From Sweltsa coloradensis (Eukaryota; Arthropoda; Insecta; Plecoptera; Chloroperlidae), in assembly GCA_024449915.1 (NCBI GenBank), contig JAMZAV010000355.1, positions 62,001 to 126,000 of the forward strand: 64,000 bases of DNA. The letters are read 5' to 3'. The notes below the pieces were generated by a model. The model was not told the origin of the DNA. It saw nothing but the letters and a program-made list of their open reading frames with translations, and made no database searches. Both the position numbers and the translations under genes were made by a program. Positions 13,137 to 24,390 of the stretch are shown here, piece by piece (the stretch's first letter is position 1; every line of letters starts with the position of its first letter).

Positions 13137-13265
13137 ATTTAAAATTTTTATGCTTCTGATTTGCCTTTTAAGGGCCCTCAGTTCTTTTCTTAGGAGTTTG
13201 TAAAAGGTGCTTTGGAGCCGTCCTAGCAAAGAAACACACAAAATTTCAGAGGTTTTTTCTAAAAC

Positions 13266-13698
13266 CTTTTTTAGCCATGCACAACCTTGTACATGGCTGT
13301 GGACTGGTAAGTGACAAATAGGTGCTTTCTTCTATAATCACTCACGCAACTCCTGTCACTTTAATGAAAATGTAAAAAAGTGGTGAAATTTTAGTAGTAT
13401 CTATGCTTTTGATTATCTGATGATTTACATGGCTCTGTGGATGCAGTGACATAGGTGTAAAATAACATTAGTTGTGCGTTTGTTGTTACATGGGAAAGTT
13501 TTAATTGGATAAGAGTTGCCTAGACTTAACCAGTCCTTATACCGTCGTTATACCATGGTTATACCACCTTTACCCAGGATGTACATGAATCCGGGCCTAG
13601 ATATTTTACATCCTATTGTTATTGCTAATACCATAAAAATTAAATCAACTTTGATAAAAATATTATATTTTAACAAATAATTTTGAAGTAATGAGATC
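13266..13698. other. Unique spacer between the two 7 kb copies
   Basis: Ordinary base composition returns here. A short repeat (TATACCGTCG / TATACCATGG / TATACCACC) lies at 13538-13567. No gene is recognised. Confidence 0.5.
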
Positions 13699-14112
13699 AC
13701 ACACATAACAAAAACTTGTAGAAATACAGCCAAACCTTACACACTCAAAAGGAATGAGATCTAAAAAAAAAGGGCCAAGCTCATCTACCCTTCCACATTT
13801 GCGCATTCTTAATTCATAAACGTAGTGTCCCATAACAGCATCCTCGAAAAGCTTGGCAAAATAGAATTTGCGTGTTTTACGTTTAAATTAATTAGAAAAA
13901 AAGAACTTGGATAAACTATTACGTTAAATTAATAATCACAAATTCTATTTTGCCAAGCTTTTCGAGGATGCTGTTATGGGACACTGTACGTTTATGAATT
14001 AAGAATGCGCAAATGTGGAAGGGTAGATGAGCTTGGCCCTTTTTTTAGATCTCATTCCTTTTGAGTGTGTAAGGTTTGGCTGTATTTCTACAAGTTTTTG
14101 TTATGTGTGTTT
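13699..14112. repeat. Inverted repeat with ~172 bp arms at the start of copy 2
   Basis: Segment 13699-13870 is the reverse complement of 13939-14112 with very few differences, separated by 68 bp of AT-rich DNA. The shared core includes GGGCCAAGCTCATCTACCC and AGCATCCTCGAAAAGC. The left edge of the distorted copy (5895) falls inside the spacer of this palindrome, so only the right arm is duplicated there. Confidence 0.75.
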
Positions 14113-14360
14113 GTATGTAGGCTTAACAAAGAATTATAATTTTTATCAGGGTTGTCCAAAATTTTGAATTTAAATTACAGCAATTTGAGAGAAATAACAA
14201 TAAAAAAGGGCAAAATTAATTTATAAGTAGGTCCAGTCATCATCGAAATTATATTATAACCTAAAAAATATAAAGATGTGCTGTTTTAATAAAGGGTTGT
14301 CCAAATATTGTGTTGTGTTTTTGTAAAGAATAGTTTTGAATAAGGTTAAACTCGATCATA

Positions 14361-15169
14361 ATTGGATGAGCGTAACGAGCGAAGCGAAGATTCCATTTCA
14401 CTACACTGGAGAAAAAAATCCAGAATGTTTTTTTCTTCTTTTTTTTCTTTTTTTTGTATTTTTGTGTGTTTGTTAACACGATTCCAGCTAAACCGATACT
14501 CCGATTGCGATGAAATTTTATGGAGGCCTTCAAAATCTCTGAACTTAAAACTGCCACGTTTTTGAGCTTAATCGGGAAATTTTTTCTCATAAAAAACGCA
14601 ATTTTACGATTTTTTTTCGATTTTTAAAAAATTTCTTCGACTTATAACACCTACATGCTTTATTCGATTGTAATGATTTTTTCACAGAACCTTACTTTAA
14701 TGAATTAAGATATTCGTGTGAAATTTGGGCGTAATCAAAAAATTATTTCTCATGAAAATCGAAATTTTACGGTTTTTTTCTTTTTTAAAACAATTCTTTG
14801 ACTTATAACACCTACATGCTTTATCCTATTGTAATGATTTTTTCACAGAACCTTAATTTTATGAATAATTATATTCGTGTTAAATTTGAGCGCAATCAAA
14901 TTATTATTTCTTATAAAAATTGCAATTTTACGATTTTTTATTTTTTTTAAATTACGATTAATTAAAAAAATTAAGTTAATTTTTTATTTATTTTAATTTA
15001 ATTTAAAAAAATTAAGTTAATTTTTAATTTAATTTAATTTAATTCAAAAAAATCTTCGACTAAGTAATGATTTTTTCACAGAACAACAGAAAATCCGCGT
15101 AACACATGGCAGCTCAATGAACCATATACGCTCATCCAACAACGCGGCGGGACTTAAGCGTTTTCCTAG
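14361..15169 (+). mobile_element. Non-autonomous Helitron-like element, family A
   Basis: The 5' end reads ATTGGATGAGCGTAACGAGC and continues AAGCGAAGATTCCATTTC. The 3' end has the subterminal TACGCTCATCCAAC (inverse of the 5' end), a hairpin AACGC..GCGTT (15141-15162) and TTTTCCTAG followed by T. A hairpin, then CTAG, then T, is the 3' signature of Helitrons (CTRR|T). The interior repeats a block with CCTACATGCTTTAT (14650 and 14811, 161 bp apart). There is no Rep/helicase ORF. Sister copies are at 20847, 57020 and 61148. It lacks the classical 5' TC, so Helentron-type or another class remains possible. Confidence 0.65.
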
Positions 15170-16387
15170 TATACCGTCAGGTGCTAAGGAAGCGACCCAC
15201 CACCCCCTCCCCCTCCAACTAATTTTCACTAGCAGTTTTGTTTAAAAAAATCACTATCAACAATCCACTTGTTTGTCATTTGGCAGCTGAGGCGTTTGAC
15301 CTGCAGGGGTGTTGAAAGTCATTTTTTAATATTGCCATAGTTCTCTTCACTTTTGTAAAATTTACAAATATCTTTCAAAATACAATCACTAATATTTTCT
15401 CCACATTTGTTCCCTGCCCCGAACCTGTATCTACAAAAAATTGTTTTCTCAAATAAGAAACAAAAACACACAGCCAAAAGTATGGCAGCATAAAATGTAT
15501 TGAATCTTTATGTATGGAATCAATGTGTATGGACTTCCTAAAATAATAATAATACTAATGGTCTTTCAGAAGTGCTTACCGACTATTTTGAATATGTATA
15601 TAATACACATGTATTACATACATATATGTACAGTTATCACGGGCTCACTGTATACTTGTAATAATTATACACCCACAGTTCGTGACATTCAACAGTCAAC
15701 TAATCTTTAATTTAGAACAACTAATCTCTTTATTATCTCATCAACAGACATCAAAACATAACACATCCTTATACAGACTTAGCAGGATATTATCATCACC
15801 CTTCACAGCTACTTGTGATGACCACAGATAACCCAAGGAGTTTGTGATGAAGGTGAAGCCATCAATACTGATTAGAGCTGCACGTAAGCCTGACTAGATT
15901 GTATTGTCTTAATTTTCACTGTTCGTATTTTGTTGTACAAATTTGATAGAAATAATTTTAGGTTTAGAGAATGTGTTTTCATTGGCCGAGTTGTGATACG
16001 AATCAGTTTTACACAATGCACGATTGGGCTTATAGGCAGCATATACAGTAGTCAAAGCCAAGCTGTGTGCATTATCTGGAACAAATATGACTTGATAGAA
16101 CTGTATTCGTATCTACAATTTGACACTGCTAGTGCGTTGTGTATATCTATATTATGGCAATAAGGTGACTTTTTCTCGGTGATTATTTAAGATGTTCAAT
16201 CTTGTTCGTTATTACGAGATTGTATTTGCATGTCCTAAGGACAATGATGCACATCAGCGACCATAAGTAAATCAAGGTGTCTAGTTAGTTGTATCGACTA
16301 CAACCACCCCTTGATTTTCTTCTGTTCGAGGGTGTACGTGATCAAGAGGTTAAGGACGAGCTACTTAACTGTTATAATATAACCCAT
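15170..16387. other. Non-coding part of the 7 kb repeat
   Basis: AT-rich DNA without a persuasive reading frame or known repeat signature. Short frames here have no family resemblance. Confidence 0.5.
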
Positions 16388-17774
16388 AATCCTGTCAAAT
16401 AAGATCGTATATTGACGTTTGGAGGAAAAAATTGCGATGTTGCTGAATTTTTGCAGAGACCTTCCTTATATAATACTTATCAACATACTAAAACTCCCCT
16501 ACAATCGGACTGGAGCTTCGGCCGCCATATTGGAAAATGGCGGCCCAAAGGTGTTTGTTATCGAATATCTCCAAATTGGTTTGAGATAGACAAAATATCT
16601 CAATAGCAAAAATACTCCCTATTTAATTCCCCACAAAACCGGTGTCTTTTATAGTTTTGGTAGGGGCAAAGGTTACGTCACAAAATCGTGGTTTATGTGT
16701 TGCTCATTGGAGTACCAGCTTATTTCCAAATTTGCACGCCCATCATCAAACAATGCTCGGTAAATCCGTAATAAATCGATTTAAATACAAAAGGACTTTT
16801 GTACGGGGTTCGTGAAAGCTTTCATTAGTATTTAAAAAAAATCAGGTGTGCGAAATCGAATTTTGCATTTACCCGAAATTTGGGTTTTTCCATTGTTGGC
16901 ATTTCCTCAAAAATGCCATTTTTGACCGTCCATTATTAAGCACTAAAAAGAATTGGAGGAAAAATTCTTCCTACGCACATTGAAATGACTCAAATAATGA
17001 TCCGATTACAACCAAAGTTTAAATCCAATATGGCTGCTAATTCCTAATATCTACAACATCAAAGTGAATTGTGTAACGAAAAGAGTGTAAAAACAGCACG
17101 AAAACAGTATTCATATTGTGAATATTAGGAATTAGCAGTCATATTGGATTTAAACTTTGGTTGTAATCGGATCATTATTCAAGTCATTTCAATGTGCGTA
17201 GAAAGAATTTTTCCCCCAATGCTATTTAGTGCTTAATAATGGACAGTCAAAAAAGGGGATTTTTGAGGAAATGCCAACAATGGTAAAACCCAAATTCCGG
17301 GTAAATGCAAAATTCGATTTCGCAGACCGGATTTTTTAAAATACTAATGGAAGCTTTCATCAACCCCGCACAAAAGTCCTTTTGTATTTAAATCGATTTA
17401 TTACGGATTTACCGGGCATTGTTTGATGCTGGGCGTAAAAATTTGGAAAAAAGCTGGTATTCCAATGAGCAACATATAAACCACGATTTTGTGACGTAAC
17501 CTTTGCCCCTACCAAAACTATAGAAGACACCTGTTTTGTAGGGAATTAAATGGGGAATATTTTTGCCATTGAAATATTTTGTCTATCTCAAACAAATTTG
17601 GAGATATTCGATAACAAACACTTTTTGGCCGCCATTTTCCAATATGGCGGCCGAAGCTCCAGTCTGATTGTAGGGGAGTTTTAGTATGTTGATAAGTATC
17701 CTTTAAGGAAGGTCTCTGCAAAAATTCAGCGACATCGCAATTTTTTCCTCCAAAAATTCTTATTTGACAGGATT
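16388..17774. mobile_element. Foldback element, 1.39 kb, arms ~670 bp
   Basis: It begins AATCCTGTCAAATAAGA and ends with the complement TCTTATTTGACAGGATT. The arms stay complementary almost to the centre near 17085. Matching landmarks are GGCCGCCATATTGG (16520) with CCAATATGGCGGCC (17639), and AAATCCAATATGGCTGC (17022) with GCAGTCATATTGGATTT (17136). The arms carry many one-base indels. Such a long palindrome without coding capacity fits a foldback or long-TIR MITE. Confidence 0.75.
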
Positions 17775-18574
17775 ACCATTGCAAACTCTCCGAATATGGT
17801 TCTTTATGCCGTAAAGTACAGACTTTCTGCATCCCATCTATTTTCTGTGCCTACTATAAACAGGGTTGAATGTGAAATAAACGTATACAATTTAATATCA
17901 ATTTCTGTATTTCTATTTAGCTTTAAAAGTATAGTCAAATGCACATCAGGAAAGAAAGCCTCAAGCTGCATACTCTTACTGGATATTTTGGACAACCTCG
18001 TGAATAATAACAGAAAATACAGTAAAATACACAATAGAAAAAACATTTTAACCGTGTGACGGCGTGCATGCGTTACCAGTTACCAGTTACCAAATGACAA
18101 ATATGCATTCATGGAATAAGCATATAGTTTCAGCTATAAGAGCATAGGCCTTTTTTTATTTCGTGGGGATGATTTACGTACAGATGTAAGAAGGCTGCTA
18201 CAAGTTGCATCACATCATGTTCCTTTTTGACCAACCTTATAACTTACATACCAATAACAAATCCTTAATTTTTGTTTTAGGGTTGTACATCGTGCACAAT
18301 GTTAGGTTGTGCAAACAAATTATGAAATGCATATTAACTTTACCTAGGAAAAATAATATGAACATATGTTTGCATATTAGACATTGGACACCCCTATCGT
18401 CTAAACGCCCTAGCTGTTAACTGACAAACATGCATGCATAAAAAGAACATAGTTTCAGCTGTGAGAACATACACAGTGTTATAAGTTCGAATGGGTTATA
18501 TATATACGCACAGATGAAATAATGGCCGCCACATGTTTCATACAATTTTGTGTCTTTTTGGACAACCCTAATAG
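17775..18574. other. Non-coding interval with a diverged duplicate
   Basis: The segment around 18100-18150 (ATATAGTTTCAGCTATAAGAGC) recurs in diverged form at 18440-18475 (CATAGTTTCAGCTGTGAGAAC). No gene is seen. Confidence 0.4.
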
Positions 18575-20055
18575 AAATCAGAAGGTCGCCAACAGGTAGC
18601 CAAAAGCTAACCAAGTAGTCACCACGCAGTTAGCCAATAGGTCGCCACAAAGTAACCAACAGGTCACCAACGAGTTCACCAATTTAGTCGCCAAATGAAG
18701 CCAAAAGTGCGCCAACAGGTCGTTTTGTGTCAAAATACGACCTCTTGGCGAACTGTTGGCGACCTCTAAAAAATAGCGACTAGGTTGCCATGAGTTCGCC
18801 AAAAAGACGCCTAAAGGTTGCCACTAGTTTGCCAAGAGGTCGCCAAAAAGACGCCAAAAGGTTGCCACGAGATGGCCAAGAGATCGCCAAAGAGACGCCA
18901 AAAGGTTGCCAAGAGGTCGCCAAATGGTCGCCAAGAGTCTACCAAATTATAGCCTCCGGTCAAAATATGTATTTAGTATGCATGGGTATGATGTTATATA
19001 AAAATGTAGAAGAATGTAAGGAAACAGATTGAAGACCACGCTTTTCGAATTTATTATACATACCATCAAAATCACCTCAAATTGAATTACTAAGTTCAAT
19101 GAAGTTCAGGATGAAAAATATTCACAGCAGGAATGTATAGGGCATATAGCAGCATTATAATTATGTATTGAAGTATAAGAACTCTGTTCTAAATGCAATA
19201 CATTCATTAAATTGATGTGTCGTAACGGACAAGCCATGATTTTTGTATTCACCTAAATGTTGATAACATATTTACTAAGATTTCATGTAGCTCTAAGTAG
19301 GACGTCACTGGAAACTGCCATGTTTGATGTTGCATTATGTTTCAATTTACACACGAAACTAACTTTTCTATATAAATATTATATTGGGTTAAACACACTT
19401 TTCTCTTGCCGACATGCACCCTGTATTGTACACCAGCAACTATCCTCCTCGCGTTCTCAACACTAATAAAACGCCTGTACAAACGTAAAATACACTGTCG
19501 AGCACTGCGATGCTAACGTTCACGTCTTCTCTCGACCGCACGCTTGTTTCAAATGGCAAGCAACCTCTTCGCATCCTAGAACCACCCCAAGCCCGTTGAA
19601 GGACAAGGCAATGACCTGAAAGAATGCAGTTTATACGGCGCCAACAGTATGCCACGAGGTATCCACGTGACAATCTGTTGTAATCTCTTGGCGACCAGTT
19701 GGCAACCTCTTGGCGTAGTCTTGGTGACTTCCATCAGTTGGTGAACACATGGCAACCTTATGGCTGACGTTTGGCTTCTCATTTGTTAAATCACCAACAG
19801 ATCACCAACAGGTCGCCAAAAGTGATCATCACAAAGTAACTAAATGGCGAACTGTTGGCAACCATTTGGCTACCTTGCCCAGCTGAGAGCAGAAGTTGGC
19901 GAATCATTGGCTGCCTCTTGGTGAACGCTTGGCTGTCATATATTTAGTTGAAATTTTGGTGGCGACCTTTGGCGACCACTTGGCAACCACTTGGCGATCA
20001 AAAACAAGCCTTGGTGAACTGTTGGTTACCTCTTGGCAACCATTTGGCAAACAAA
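18575..20055. repeat. Short degenerate repeat field, unit like GGTCGCCAA / TTGGCGACC
   Basis: From 18575 to 18955 the plus strand is packed with GGTCGCCAA-like units every 10-12 bp (for example GGTCGCCAACAGGTAGCCAA and GAGGTCGCCAAAAAGACGCC). From 19680 to 20055 the field is in the opposite orientation (CTCTTGGCGACCAGTTGGC, GACCACTTGGCAACCACTTG). The 725 bp between is mostly free of the unit. Translation gives W/G/L-rich or K/R-rich strings in all frames, consistent with repeat DNA rather than protein. Confidence 0.75.
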
Positions 20056-20407
20056 TATTTCTACATGGGAACCCTGTATATAAAAAAATCAATTAAAACA
20101 ATCATTAAAATCATTATCTCTAGCACCTTTTGCCATTTGAGCTGTTTGTTCACGCACAGGCCGCAAGGCCCATGTGAAATACCTATGAAATACCATTCCG
20201 CCTCATTGATCTAGTTGTGGAACAGAAAATCCTTTCAACGCTGCTCAAATTCTTAGTCCCTACAAGTACATGTCTTATTGGCAGTGGTGGGCAATGTTAT
20301 ACTGGATATTTTTTTTTATCTAGATAAAAGATAATAGATTAAAAATAATTATCTAGATAAATTTGTTTAGATAAAAGATAATAATTATTGACATTTACGT
20401 TTTTTGT

Positions 20408-20428
20408 CCCCCCCCCCCCCCCCCCCCC
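20408..20428 (+). repeat. Poly-C run
   Basis: Twenty-one consecutive C bases precede the SINE-bearing segment. The distorted copy has a longer run at ~12893-12916. Confidence 0.9.
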
Positions 20429-20571
20429 AACAACAGTTTTCTTGTCAACCGTAATATTTATCAGACTCAACAAGTTGACATACCCGGGTACGCACATTAT
20501 AACTGTAGAAGTATTTTTTATTTTAAAAAGTGTATTGTTATTATTTTTGTCCACATTATTGTTGATTTTTT

Positions 20572-20765
20572 GTGTGGCTCGTTGGTCTTGTGGTTAGCGT
20601 ACCTGCTTCCAATGCAGAAGGTCCAGGGTTCGATTCCCGTCAAAGTCAGAAGTTTGATGACTTCTGATTTGGACTTAAGTCCATCAGTTCTTGTCTTAGG
20701 AGTTTGTAAACGGTGACTTTGGAGCCGTCCTAGCAACGAAGCACACAATAATTTCAGAGTTGTTC
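20572..20765 (+). mobile_element. tRNA-derived SINE
   Basis: The head contains GGTCTTGTGGTTAGCG (box A), an anticodon-like loop TTCCAAT (CCA in the anticodon position) and GGTCCAGGGTTCGATTCC (box B). It is followed by GTCAGAAGTTTGATGACTTC, a hairpin, and CTTAAGTCCATCAGTTC. The acceptor stem is not paired, so this is a SINE rather than a tRNA gene. The poorly sequenced copy is at 13065. Confidence 0.6.
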
Positions 20766-20846
20766 TAAATCGGCCTTAATTGTTGATTCTGGCGTTTTAT
20801 CCGCGGGTGTTCGCACTGTCCATACCACGGATTGCTTTACTTCCTA

Positions 20847-21629
20847 CTAGGAAAACGCGTTAGTCCCGTCGCGTTGTTGGATGAGCGTAATTGGTGCATT
20901 GAGCTGCCATGTGTTACGCGGATTTTCTGTTGTTCTGTGAAAAACATCATCACTGAGTTGAAGATTTGTTTTAAATTAAATTAAAATAAAATTAACTTAA
21001 ATTTTAATTTTTTTTGTTTATCGTAATTTTAAAAAAGGAAAAATCGTAATATTGAAATTTTTATAAGAAATAATTATTCGATTGTGCACAAATTTTACAC
21101 GAATACATAAATTCATAAATTTAAGGTTTTGTGAAAAAATCATTACAATAGGATAAAGCATGTAGGTGTTATAAGCCGAAAAAATTTAAAAAATCGAAAA
21201 AAGTCGTAAATCTGCGATTTTCGTAAAAAATAGTTTTTTGATATCGCTCAAATTTTACATGAACATATCAATTCATGAAATTAAGGTTCTGTGAAAAAAT
21301 CATTACAACAGGACAAAGCATGATGAAAAAAAGTTTAAAAAAAAGTGTAAGTCGAAGAAATAAAAAATCGAAAAAAATCGTAAAATTGTGATTTTCATGA
21401 GAAATAATTTTCCGATTGTGCTAAAAAACGTGGCAGTTTTAAGTCCGAAGATTTCGAAGACCTCCACATAATTTAATCGCAATCGGATTATCGGTTTAGC
21501 CGGAATCGTGTGGACAAACACACGAAAATACACAAAAAAAAGAAAAAAGAAGGAAAAAAAAACATTCCGGATTTTTTTCTCCAGTGTAGTGAAATGGAAT
21601 CTTCGCTTCGCTCGCTACGCTTATCCAAT
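20847..21629 (-). mobile_element. Helitron-like element, family A (minus strand)
   Basis: Read on the minus strand it starts at 21629 with ATTGGATAAGCGTAGCGAGC and ends with a hairpin (AACGCGACGG..AACGCG) plus TTTTCCTAG at 20847, followed by T. It is homologous to the 14361 copy along its length. The family's GTGAAAAAATCATTACAA block recurs three times. Confidence 0.65.
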
Positions 21630-22155
21630 TAAAAATATCGATTTTGGTTGGTTATCGCTCACTCGTCGATTGCGTCGGGGCCTACAAGGTTGGCTTGGTT
21701 ATTTGATTTACTGTCCCCCACTGAAAATCAGTTATATAACTAAGTGGGTAGACTCTAAATACAATTTTTTTTAAAATTTTATTTATTTTATATAAAAAAA
21801 ATTATCTAGAAGCTTAAAAAGTTTATATAAGATGAACTTAATTTTATCTAGATAATACAAAACGATAACAACAAAAAAACTTATCTAGATAAGATAATAG
21901 AACAGGATTTTATCAAGATAGATTATGTAGATAATTCACAACATTGGTGGTGGGTTGTGTGGTAAATCGCGGTTCCATCCAGGTTCGAATTAATTCTGGT
22001 TTGACCATAGGTATTAGGCCTATGTGGCGGTTTTTTCATTTTCCTGTATAATTTACTTTCCTCGTCTCGATTAGCATCGTTGCCAAAATGTGAGACTGTC
22101 AAATATATTTATCATAATTATAATAAATAATTACTCTTTTTTGTTAATTATACGT

Positions 22156-22190
22156 TAGTGTTCTCAACTACCGGGTCGCGACCATGATAT
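22156..22190 (+). mobile_element. hAT-like terminus
   Basis: TAGTGTTCTCAACTACCGGG followed by TCGCGACC resembles the ends of Charlie-type hAT transposons (CAGTG..TTCTCAACC..GGGTCGCGACC). The matching end and transposase are absent. The element is cut by the LINE that follows. Confidence 0.4.
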
Positions 22191-22469
22191 GCCGGGCCCC
22201 GACGTTATCTCCGCCGGTCAGAGACAAGAGGTGCATTCTGAACTTACTCCTGTCAGTCTGTCCCGTTATTTATTGCGTATTTGTCTGTCACTCCCTCTGT
22301 CAATTACGTTATCATTTATATTTTAAAAAAAAATTCCAGCTTTGGATGCATTTCGGGCCTTTGCAATTGTCAACCCTCGTTGCAGGCGCGCTGGTGGCTG
22401 ACTGGCCTGTTGGCTTTCTCAACACAATCGCAACGCAGACACATTAGTGCAACAGTTATATTCAGATAA

Positions 22470-23456
22470 AACCAATTCACCTACGCAACGCTAATACGCC
22501 AAATCAAAGCTCTTGAAAATTGGATGCGCAGATGGCGCATTCTACCAAACGCCCTGAAGACCCAACTAATACTGTTCCGACACCGTAATAAAACACAAAA
22601 AACTTCTCAAGACTCTCATAGGCTCAGCATCACCCTATGGAATAAATCCGTTTTCACCACCCGCACAGCAAAATACCTCGGTATTACGTTCTCTGACACA
22701 CTGCACTGGCGAGCCCATAGTCGCGATGTCATCTGCCGTGCCCGCATCCGGATGAACCTGCTGATCAGACTTCGAGGACGCCTTAAGGGGTGTGACTTCC
22801 AAACACTCCGTTTTACTTACGCCGCCTTCATCAGACCGCTTTTTGAGTATGCAGCGCCAGCTCTCTACCCGGTCCTTGGGGCCGCTTCCTGCGGCTATAT
22901 GTCGCTTGAACGCAGAATCTTAAGACGAATCTCAGGGTTACACCCTTGGACAGAAAATGACCTAGTTTACTGTGCTACCGGTATGGAAAAGCTGAGCAAT
23001 CGATTGGAAAGACTATGTGCAAACTATTGTTCACGACTGCTACACAATAACCGAGTGGAACTAATCAATTTCCTTTCCATTCCTAGAGCTCCACCAAGGA
23101 AACCGAAATTCAAATACACCCTTCCCATTCTTCTCTCCCCTTAATTATCTCTCAGCCTTAATCTAGTATGTCACCTATTCCCCTTTCTCCCCTAACTTCC
23201 TTTATAAATGTATCACTTTTGTACACCTTGTCAAAATGACCATACTGTTTTTGTTTGTTTTTACTTATTATGTTAGCTTTACAAATTATGTTCTCCGTTA
23301 TGTCTGAATGACAACTTGTTTTCTATATTATGTATTTGTTTCTTGCAACTTATGTGTGTTGTTTGTTGTACCATTGTGACAGGCTAAAGAGGGAATTGTG
23401 CCCTACAATGGCCTTCTCGCCTAGCGGCGAGAAAATATCATTTAAATAAATAAATA
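22470..23456 (+). pseudogene. 5'-truncated Jockey/I-like LINE: RT C-terminus and 3' UTR
   Basis: The open frame from 22470 to the stop at 23144 encodes the C-terminal part of a non-LTR reverse transcriptase. The order is NALKTQLILF, AKYLGITFSDTLHWRAH (thumb region), LRFTYAAFIRPLFEYAAPAL and SLERRILRRISGLHP, typical of Jockey/I/CR1-group elements. A stop at 22467 and loss of the fingers and palm show 5' truncation, so the ATG at 22524 is not a true start. The 3' UTR (23145-23456) ends in a hairpin and a (TAAA)n tail, a complete 3' end. The reading frame is otherwise clean, suggesting a fairly recent insertion. Confidence 0.85.
23414..23433 (+). other. 3' UTR hairpin of the LINE
   Basis: TTCTCGCC TAGC GGCGAGAA forms a perfect 8 bp stem with a 4 nt loop, 10 bp before the (TAAA)n tail. 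Stem-loops near the 3' end are used by several LINE RTs to recognise their own RNA. Confidence 0.7.
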
Positions 23457-24390
23457 AATAAATAATGATTTTGTTCGTTTCTTTTACAAAAGCTGTATAT
23501 TGTATCTATCGGAATACCACCAATTATTAGTTACACTATTCATTCTATATCTTGAAATGAACACGAAAGGAATAAAAACATATTAAATTATACATATTTT
23601 ATTGATGGTGAGGTAATGAGGGGAGGGATAGGGGGGGGGGGGGGAGGGGGGGCCGTAGCTTACAAGGAATAGGGAACCTAAGTGGGCGTTGTCTGGTTCT
23701 CTCCGGTCAGCGTGGTATAGGCGATTAACCCGTGCTAAATGTTTCGTAAGCGATAGCGCGAGAACCCGACCACGGACCGGAATTATATTCATACTGTAAG
23801 AAACTATAATCTTTCCTCTTTGCGTGGATATACATAACTCTGCTCTATCACAAATATTAATGACATTTGTTTTGAGTCGAAGTGAACTCTACATTTACAC
23901 TGTTGCCAAACCTTCCAAACTGCTCATGAAAAAGCACGTGAAAACATTTTGTCCGTGGCATCAGGATAACATTTGGTATCCGACTTGCTTTGTGGCTACT
24001 GTGAGGTCACTGGGTTGTACTAAATTATACATTACTAATAAAATATCCTTTAATGTGCCAACAAAATCTTGAATCAAAAGTACATTTAGCAACCATGGAC
24101 AGGCGCGTGGTATGCGAGGATGCCACAGCTGCACACAACGTGGCTGCGTCTCGCTTAGGTTGCCGCTCAGTCAGAGTACATTTGCGACAGCGCGCAAACA
24201 TGGGTCCATTAAACTCATAATAGTTTGAATTTAGGAAGCGTCATCGAGCAAAGTAGAATGCCATCATCTTCTTGACAAAATTATGCATCTTGTGATGTTA
24301 TTGGTTTAGATTTCTTTTGCGCGAGTCAAAAGATACGGCGAGTTACATTTTCGTACCATGCTAATTCTTATGGGCGCTGAGACCAGAGAG
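23457..24390. other. Non-coding interval with a G-rich tract
   Basis: A G-rich low-complexity stretch lies at 23616-23652. An ATG in good context (ACCATGG) at 24094 opens a 42-codon frame, but nothing identifies it as a gene. Confidence 0.4.

Larger units (their letters stand above)
5895..13265 (+). repeat. Homopolymer-distorted duplicate of 13876-20770 (probable assembly artefact)
   Basis: This segment is collinear with 13876-20770 over its whole length. Shared landmarks occur in the same order: AACTTGGATAAACTATTAC, TTATGGGACACTGTACG, the Helitron-like unit, the 1.4 kb foldback, the TTGGCGACC field, the poly-C run and the SINE. The differences are dominated by lengthened homopolymers, doubled bases and neighbours converted to the adjacent base, so that runs of T, A, G and C appear everywhere. 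That is a long-read error signature, not a mutational one. Frames within it are meaningless. Confidence 0.85.
13876..20770 (+). repeat. Clean copy of the 7 kb direct repeat
   Basis: Partner of 5895-13265. Base composition and homopolymer lengths match the rest of the window, so this copy is the usable sequence. It contains a Helitron-like element, a foldback, the TTGGCGACC field, a 21 bp poly-C run and a tRNA-derived SINE, and no recognisable protein-coding gene. Confidence 0.8.
20317..21892. repeat. Four copies of the 12 bp palindrome TTATCTAGATAA flanking nested insertions
   Basis: Exact copies occur at 20317-20328, 20349-20360, 21844-21855 and 21881-21892, amid related TAGATAAAAGATAATA strings. 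The pairs flank the poly-C run, the SINE and the Helitron-like element at 20847. Next to the left pair is CAGTGGTGGGCAATG (20282), reminiscent of hAT termini. The two sides may be halves of one older element split by insertions. Confidence 0.5.

Noticed and set aside
18578..19032. Coding frames rich in W/G/L and K/R across the GGTCGCCAA field
   Set aside because: Both strands and several frames are open because the short repeat lacks stops; no domain is present.
24094..24222. 42-codon frame starting at ACCATGG
   Set aside because: Good start context but no donor, no family resemblance and no supporting signal.
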